Assembly: GCA_031277685.1 (NCBI GenBank)
Contig: JAITLV010000126.1
Location: 62,001-126,000, forward strand
DNA length: 64,000 bases
Reading direction: 5' to 3'
Origin: Sphingobacterium sp.
Lineage (GTDB): Bacteria; Bacteroidota; Bacteroidia; Sphingobacteriales; Sphingobacteriaceae
In this document: positions 63,776 through 64,000 of the stretch, one piece after another
How the letters are laid out: each line of letters begins with the position of its first letter
Position numbering within the stretch: the stretch's first letter is position 1
Notes under the pieces: generated by a model
The model's input: only the letters and a program-made list of their open reading frames with translations
The model's database searches: none
What the model was told of the DNA's origin: nothing
Program-made: the position numbers and the translations under genes

Positions 63776-64000
63776 TCAAACATTACAACATAGTTCAAAC
63801 CTGCTCCCTCTGTGCTTACTCATAGAGGCCCGGTAAAAAAGGTAGCCGTATTCACATAATTCCCGAATTGCTTTCCGATAGGTCATCCTTCCGGAAATTT
63901 TTGCCTCCGGCATCACCTCCCAGGAAAACAGATAAATTGAATTTGTGCAGCCCCGTTTCAGCCAGATATTTAGTATTGCCATATAAACTGCAATATGAGC
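63776..64000 (-). CDS. Element-associated regulator/replication-type protein, N-terminus beyond window
   Basis: The minus frame is open from the edge through AHIAVYMAILNIWLKRGCTN to SYLFSWEVMPEAKISGRMTY-like sequence (residues read SIYLFSWEVMPEAKISGRMT) and ends LCCNV. ATG at 63982 is internal rather than the start, because the pattern HIAVYMAILNIW, EVMPEAKISG and Y-x-K-x-I-R-x-L-x-x-x-GY recurs in longer proteins of Bacteroidota integrative elements. It is therefore treated as a partial gene with the start outside. Confidence 0.65.
   Translation of the reverse strand, partial: AHIAVYMAILNIWLKRGCTNSIYLFSWEVMPEAKISGRMTYRKAIRELCEYGYLFYRASMSKHRGSRFELCCNV

Larger units (their letters stand above)
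60658..64000 (+). mobile_element. Integrative element, integrase-proximal end, inserted at tRNA-Lys
   Basis: From the tRNA-Lys 3' half rightward the genes are a tyrosine integrase, a truncated-type N6-methylase, and a minus-strand module with an excisionase-like HTH protein and a replication/mobilisation-type regulator that leaves the window. This order is typical of Bacteroidota integrative or mobilisable elements. The left end (attL) should be in the T-arm region of the tRNA; the right end lies outside. Extent is therefore a minimum. Confidence 0.7.

Overview
The window looks like a chromosomal segment of a Bacteroidota bacterium, most likely Sphingobacterium or a close Sphingobacteriaceae relative. 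The grounds are an AT-rich sequence, few Shine-Dalgarno sites, promoters with the Bacteroidota -7 element TAnnTTTG (some with a TTG about 18-21 bp upstream), an ECF sigma/FecR/SusC/SusD locus, TonB receptors with carboxypeptidase-regulatory-like N-termini, and an AadS-type adenylyltransferase. Genus is an inference from family resemblance; no database search was possible.

Layout. 1-5988: a partial VOC protein, then on the minus strand a membrane-anchored AraC regulator, a TonB receptor and a secreted Ca2+-type PI-phospholipase C. 6164-8610: three unrecognised genes. 8939-15735: an uptake locus of ECF sigma, FecR-type anti-sigma, SusC and SusD, ending in a bidirectional terminator against a secreted carboxylesterase (15826-17463). 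17601-20847: four unrecognised minus-strand genes that resemble an orphan immunity-type cluster. 21147-25795: a GNAT acetyltransferase, an AlkD-like protein, a decayed CHMI-type isomerase, a butanediol-dehydrogenase-like enzyme with an unusually good ribosome binding site, and a sulfatase. 26059-34756: small enzymes and regulators, a lipoprotein gene broken by an in-frame TGA, a membrane metallophosphoesterase, and a two-gene putative DNA alkylation-repair unit (Oxygenase-NA plus Ada-type zinc protein). 34984-43493: a zinc alcohol dehydrogenase, a TPR-fused rifampin ADP-ribosyltransferase (Arr), a DeoR/nucleotidase/MFS regulon with matching operators, and AadS. 43518-57012: methyltransferases, lipoproteins, an HxlR regulator with its divergent reductase, bestrophin, SulP, a DUF3943 protein, L,D-transpeptidase and fructose-1,6-bisphosphatase. 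57290-60470: a copper P1B ATPase with a large metal-binding N-terminus and a LapA-like protein. 60610-64000: tRNA-Lys(UUU) followed by the integrase end of an integrative element that runs out of the window.

How the parts work together: the sigma/FecR/SusCD genes are a self-contained surface-signalling and uptake unit of unknown substrate. Arr and AadS are two chromosomal resistance determinants with no mobile-element genes beside them. The only clear mobile DNA is the island at tRNA-Lys. No CRISPR array, insertion sequence or rRNA was seen. The signals most worth follow-up are the shared DeoR operators, the HxlR-site repeats, the SD-led start-stop codon pair before susC, the broken lipoprotein gene, the orphan immunity-like cluster, and the island-borne methylase-like protein without a catalytic NPP(Y/F) motif.
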